A stretch of DNA of 64,000 nucleotides from Ochromonas danica (taxonomy: Eukaryota; Sar; Chrysophyceae; Chromulinales; Chromulinaceae), in assembly GCA_015146655.1 (NCBI GenBank), contig VKHL01000013.1:192879-256878 (forward strand), given 5' to 3'. A program made the position numbers and the translations under genes. Positions within the stretch are counted from its first letter, which is position 1, and each line of letters starts with the position of its first letter. This document shows positions 63,743 to 64,000 of this stretch, in pieces. Under the pieces are notes generated by a model, which saw only the letters and a list, made by a program, of their open reading frames with translations, did no database searches and had not been told where the DNA came from.

Positions 63743-64000
63743 TCAGCTTTCATGATTTACAAACTCTTGTTCAGAAGGATCAATAATATAGTGATTAACA
63801 TTCAGCATTCTATCGTCATAATCTATCTCACAAGCTTCCACGAATTTGAAACCAACTTTCAAAGCAAGATGATTGGAGGGAGTATTCGTACGTCCCGTGA
63901 AGGCATGAATAGAACCCCACCTCCCATCATCTTTAGCCATGTCAAGTAGCATACCCAATGCCAAGGAAGCGAATCCTTGACTTTGATACTTTGGAATTAC
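63743..64000 (-). CDS. GNAT-family N-acetyltransferase, C-terminal part
   Basis: The minus frame is open from the window end to the stop at 63743. It reads VIPKYQSQGFASLALGMLLD, the acetyl-CoA pyrophosphate-binding Q/R-x-x-G-x-A motif of GNAT enzymes, then IHAFTGRTNTPSNHLALKVG and FKFVEACEIDYDDR, the usual closing part of the fold. The 5' part lies outside the window, so no start is given. Substrate unknown. Confidence 0.8.
   Translation of the reverse strand, partial: VIPKYQSQGFASLALGMLLDMAKDDGRWGSIHAFTGRTNTPSNHLALKVGFKFVEACEIDYDDRMLNVNHYIIDPSEQEFVNHES

Overview
The window comes from the nuclear genome of a single-celled eukaryote. Genes carry short GT-AG introns (about 65-130 bp where not swollen by microsatellites), proteins are rich in Ser/Asn/Thr/Gly/Ala runs, and neighbouring genes mostly alternate strand. 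A 7TM-TKL kinase, ABCA transporters, GH92, TPM-RING and cAR-like receptor genes, and one possible signal-plus-transit presequence, fit a heterokont (ochrophyte-like) protist best. That placement is inference and only moderately supported. No rRNA, tRNA, CRISPR array, retrovirus-like or Polinton-like element was recognised.

Region 1 (1-18285, all minus): a tandem duplication of a GH92 mannosidase-ABCA transporter unit. The two ABCA genes (10299-16193, and 1-5750 cut by the window edge) appear identical over about 5.6 kb including introns. One GH92 copy is intact (6235-8649); the other is a deletion-riddled remnant (about 17553-18053). Both ABCA genes have, or should have, a C-terminal TM2 domain.

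Region 2 (18286-36383): a 1138-aa DnaJ protein (-), a mitochondrial-type dimethylglycine/sarcosine dehydrogenase family enzyme (+), an eight-exon DysF-domain protein with a TULIP-like lipid-binding look (-), and a nine-exon gene joining an SbcD/Mre11-type nuclease to an SbcC/Rad50-type ATPase in one reading frame (+). The last is the most unusual gene here.

Region 3 (37062-45682): four paralogous two-exon genes in two divergent pairs, then a type II membrane glycosyltransferase-like gene ending in a PAN/Apple domain. A stray copy of that PAN exon after the first pair shows that a unit of pair plus PAN exon was duplicated. A perfect 25-bp-arm hairpin sits between the first divergent pair.

Region 4 (46161-56651): a 7TM-TKL kinase-PAS receptor (+), a 2.3-kb gene-poor stretch, a cAR-like 7TM receptor (-), and an F-box/LRR-like gene with one in-frame TAG (+).

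Region 5 (57258-64000): two tandem TPM-domain membrane proteins, one carrying a RING finger (-), with a perfect 29-bp-arm hairpin between them; an unrecognised polytopic membrane protein (-); a TylF-type O-methyltransferase with a signal anchor (+); and the end of a GNAT acetyltransferase (-).

Exon models below were worked out by hand. In each complete multi-exon model the exon lengths sum to a multiple of three and all proposed introns are GT-AG. Long (GT)n tracts in the window lie inside introns and always read UG in the transcript.
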